Assembly (NCBI GenBank): GCA_021805585.1
Contig: JAJZEY010000071.1
Coordinates: forward strand, 1 to 10,924
DNA: 10,924 nt
Origin: Planctomycetota bacterium
Lineage (GTDB): Bacteria > Planctomycetota > Phycisphaerae > WQYP01
Reading direction: 5' to 3'
This document shows, in pieces, positions 9,481 through 10,924 of this stretch (position 1 is the stretch's first letter; each line of letters begins with the position of its first letter). Position numbers and translations under genes: made by a program. The notes below the pieces were generated by a model. The model was not told the origin of the DNA, ran no database searches, and saw only the letters and a list, made by a program, of their open reading frames with translations.

Positions 9481-10924
9481 TCAACGCGAGCGAACCGAAC
9501 GGCGCAGAATCAGCGGCACAAAACCGACCGCCAGCAGCAACAATGCGGCCGGCTCCGGCGTGGCCGCCACATTCCAGGCCAAGGCATATGGATCGGAGGT
9601 GCTCATCGTAAAACTTGACGCGGTGGATTGCTGATAGCCGGCGTCAAAAACTTCAAGGTCATATTTGTTGCCGGGCGTAAGCGAACTGATGGATTGAAAA
9701 ATTGTTTGTGTATTGTCATTCGTACTGGTGGACTGGCTTATCAACTGGCCGGTGGTGGCGTTGTAAAGATACAGATACAGGCTGTTGAAAGCCTCCGGCG
9801 AGGCGCTGGCACCACCCGGCGACGACGCCGACGGCATGGCCAGACCGTAAAGGCTGGTACCGGATATATGGGAATAAGAAAGCGAAGTCTGGGCATTCCA
9901 TACAAGGGTTGCCGTCAGATGGCCGGCGGTGGCACCGGCGGGTAAATTAAGCAAATAGTGGCTCACATTGCCGCCTGTGGAAGAGGCCGTGGCAAAATTC
10001 CATCCTTCAAGCGGTACCGCGGTACCACCGGTAATGGGCGTTGAGCTGCTGTTGATTGCGCTGGCGGTGTGCTGGCCGGCTTCCAGATTCTGATAACTTT
10101 GAAAAACATCCAAGCTTCCGGCACCGACATTCTGATTTAATGAATTACCGGCTGAAGGAGCCCAGTTGGACGCCTTATCCGCACCGTTCATCAGGAGAGC
10201 TTTAAGCGTTTGGACCTGCGTGGCGGACGTGTCTCCCATTTGATTTCCCGCCTGAACCAGCAAGGCGGCCGCACCGGAAACCAGCGGTGCCGTGTAGCTG
10301 GAAGCCGTGCCGGGGGCAATGATGTCCGGACTGGAAAGGCCGGTCAGCGTAGGCCCGTTGGTGGAATTATTTGCCGCCAGTCCCGAAGCGCTGACGGAAA
10401 TTCCGTTGTACGCCGTGGACGGTGGATTGACCGCCAGCGAAAATGATCCGTTGGAATATGTGGTAGCGCCATCACCGACGGCGGTTACAAAAAGCGTTCC
10501 GTAGTAATTTGCGTAGGCGTCATAATTCAGGTTGGATTGCTGTTCCTGAGTCAATTCCTGCTGCTGGGTGGTACCCGAATTGAAAGTATTCAGGAAGCTT
10601 TGATTCACTATTTTATCGTTATGCAGGGTGGCAATGGGGATATAGTTGCCGCGGCTGGGGGAATAATAAATGCCCACGACATCGGTTTCAAACCAGCTTG
10701 CCGAATAATTATCCACCTGGGAAACACCTGGTGCCACGCCATTGGATCCCCACAAATATCCGCCGACACTGTTGGCGTGGCCGGAAACGCTGTATTGGTA
10801 ATAGGAACTTGAAGAACCGGTGTTAAAATCATGCAGCACGCCGGTGGTAGTATCCACATTGGGCTGGGTGCCGGGACTTGAAGCGCCCGGTGCGGTTGGA
10901 TAGTAATAGTTTGGCGCATCTCCG
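9481..10924 (-). CDS. Secreted subtilisin-like (S8) serine peptidase with PEP-CTERM tail, 5' end missing
   Basis: The frame stays open from the TGA at 9481 to the window edge, adding about 22 codons beyond the GTG at 10857, so the N-terminus (signal peptide, any propeptide, catalytic Asp) is outside. Residues here are counted from that GTG. His27 lies in GHANSVGGYLWGSNGVAPG, matching the subtilase His motif followed by GVAPG. IVNQSF corresponds to the conserved INxS strand. AVGDG (Asp129) sits where the oxyanion-hole Asn is normally found. Ser187 in SSYTAPLVSGAAALL matches GTSxAAPxVAG. The His-Ser distance of 160 is close to subtilisin's 157. A C-terminal beta-sandwich follows (about 280-425, with ATLVWN and a TNDN stretch), like that of KP-43-type subtilases. 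The tail is PEP (434-436), a 15-residue hydrophobic helix, then RR and further basic residues, the signal removed by an exosortase at the inner membrane. The protein is expected to be secreted and surface-attached. The substrate is unknown. It is probably not co-transcribed with the synthase, given the 545-base gap. Confidence 0.9.
   Translation of the reverse strand, partial: GDAPNYYYPTAPGASSPGTQPNVDTTTGVLHDFNTGSSSSYYQYSVSGHANSVGGYLWGSNGVAPGVSQVDNYSASWFETDVVGIYYSPSRGNYIPIATLHNDKIVNQSFLNTFNSGTTQQQELTQEQQSNLNYDAYANYYGTLFVTAVGDGATTYSNGSFSLAVNPPSTAYNGISVSASGLAANNSTNGPTLTGLSSPDIIAPGTASSYTAPLVSGAAALLVQAGNQMGDTSATQVQTLKALLMNGADKASNWAPSAGNSLNQNVGAGSLDVFQSYQNLEAGQHTASAINSSSTPITGGTAVPLEGWNFATASSTGGNVSHYLLNLPAGATAGHLTATLVWNAQTSLSYSHISGTSLYGLAMPSASSPGGASASPEAFNSLYLYLYNATTGQLISQSTSTNDNTQTIFQSISSLTPGNKYDLEVFDAGYQQSTASSFTMSTSDPYALAWNVAATPEPAALLLLAVGFVPLILRRSVRSR
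9484..9558 (-). other. PEP-CTERM sorting signal of the peptidase
   Basis: The last 25 codons encode Pro-Glu-Pro (9550-9558), a hydrophobic stretch rich in Leu, Ala and Val, and the basic end RRSVRSR just before the stop. This three-part layout defines PEP-CTERM proteins, which depend on an exosortase (XrtA/EpsH family) for sorting and are typical of Gram-negative bacteria that make exopolysaccharide. The exosortase is not in this window. Confidence 0.9.

Noticed and set aside
10855..10857. GTG at 10857 as the true start of the peptidase
   Set aside because: The frame stays open to the window edge, the residues before it continue in the same Pro/Ser/Gly-rich style, and a start here would omit the signal peptide and catalytic Asp.

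Overview
The window carries two genes, both on the minus strand, separated by a 545-base spacer. Nearly all of it (35-8935) is one very large gene for a cyclic beta-1,2-glucan synthase of the NdvB/ChvB/Cgs type. Upstream of it in the direction of transcription is the 3' part of a secreted subtilisin-like (S8) serine peptidase that ends in a PEP-CTERM sorting signal and runs off the right edge (9481-10924). The DNA is moderately GC-rich, and most of the other long open frames are antisense or out-of-frame shadows of these two genes.

Organism. The Ser/Thr/Asn/Gly-rich extracellular peptidase with a PEP-CTERM tail (PEP, hydrophobic helix, RR cluster) points to a Gram-negative bacterium with an exosortase. 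The style of this protein resembles Planctomycetota of the Phycisphaerae type. That is inference from protein style; no rRNA or marker gene is present. PEP-CTERM proteins also occur in Verrucomicrobiota and some Proteobacteria.

Layout, read in the direction of transcription (right to left). (1) 10924-9481: peptidase, with catalytic His, oxyanion-hole position, catalytic Ser, a C-terminal beta-sandwich and the PEP-CTERM tail. Its N-terminus and catalytic Asp lie outside the window. (2) 9480-8936: a spacer with no confident gene. It holds a 24-base dyad flanked by a pair of near-identical direct repeats, a second inverted repeat, a small GC hairpin, a weak unsupported open frame, and a clear ribosome binding site just before the synthase. 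(3) 8935-35: the glucan synthase, complete from start to stop. It has the full set of expected modules: N-terminal helical region, membrane-embedded GT84 glucosyltransferase, GH189-type cyclisation/glycoamylase domain, duplicated GH94 N-terminal beta-sandwich, and GH94 phosphorylase-like catalytic domain. (4) 34-1: an imperfect hairpin directly after the stop codon.

Function. The synthase should polymerise UDP-glucose at the inner membrane into beta-1,2-glucan, trim it to length and cyclise it, giving periplasmic cyclic glucan. The peptidase is probably surface-anchored. The large spacer suggests separate transcription units, and nothing here links the two functionally. No exporter (NdvA/ChvA-like) or exosortase gene is visible. 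I found no CRISPR array, tRNA, rRNA, transposon or phage sequence, and no clear new multi-gene system. The points most worth a second look are the dyad/direct-repeat cluster in the spacer and the apparent Asn-to-Asp change at the peptidase oxyanion hole.
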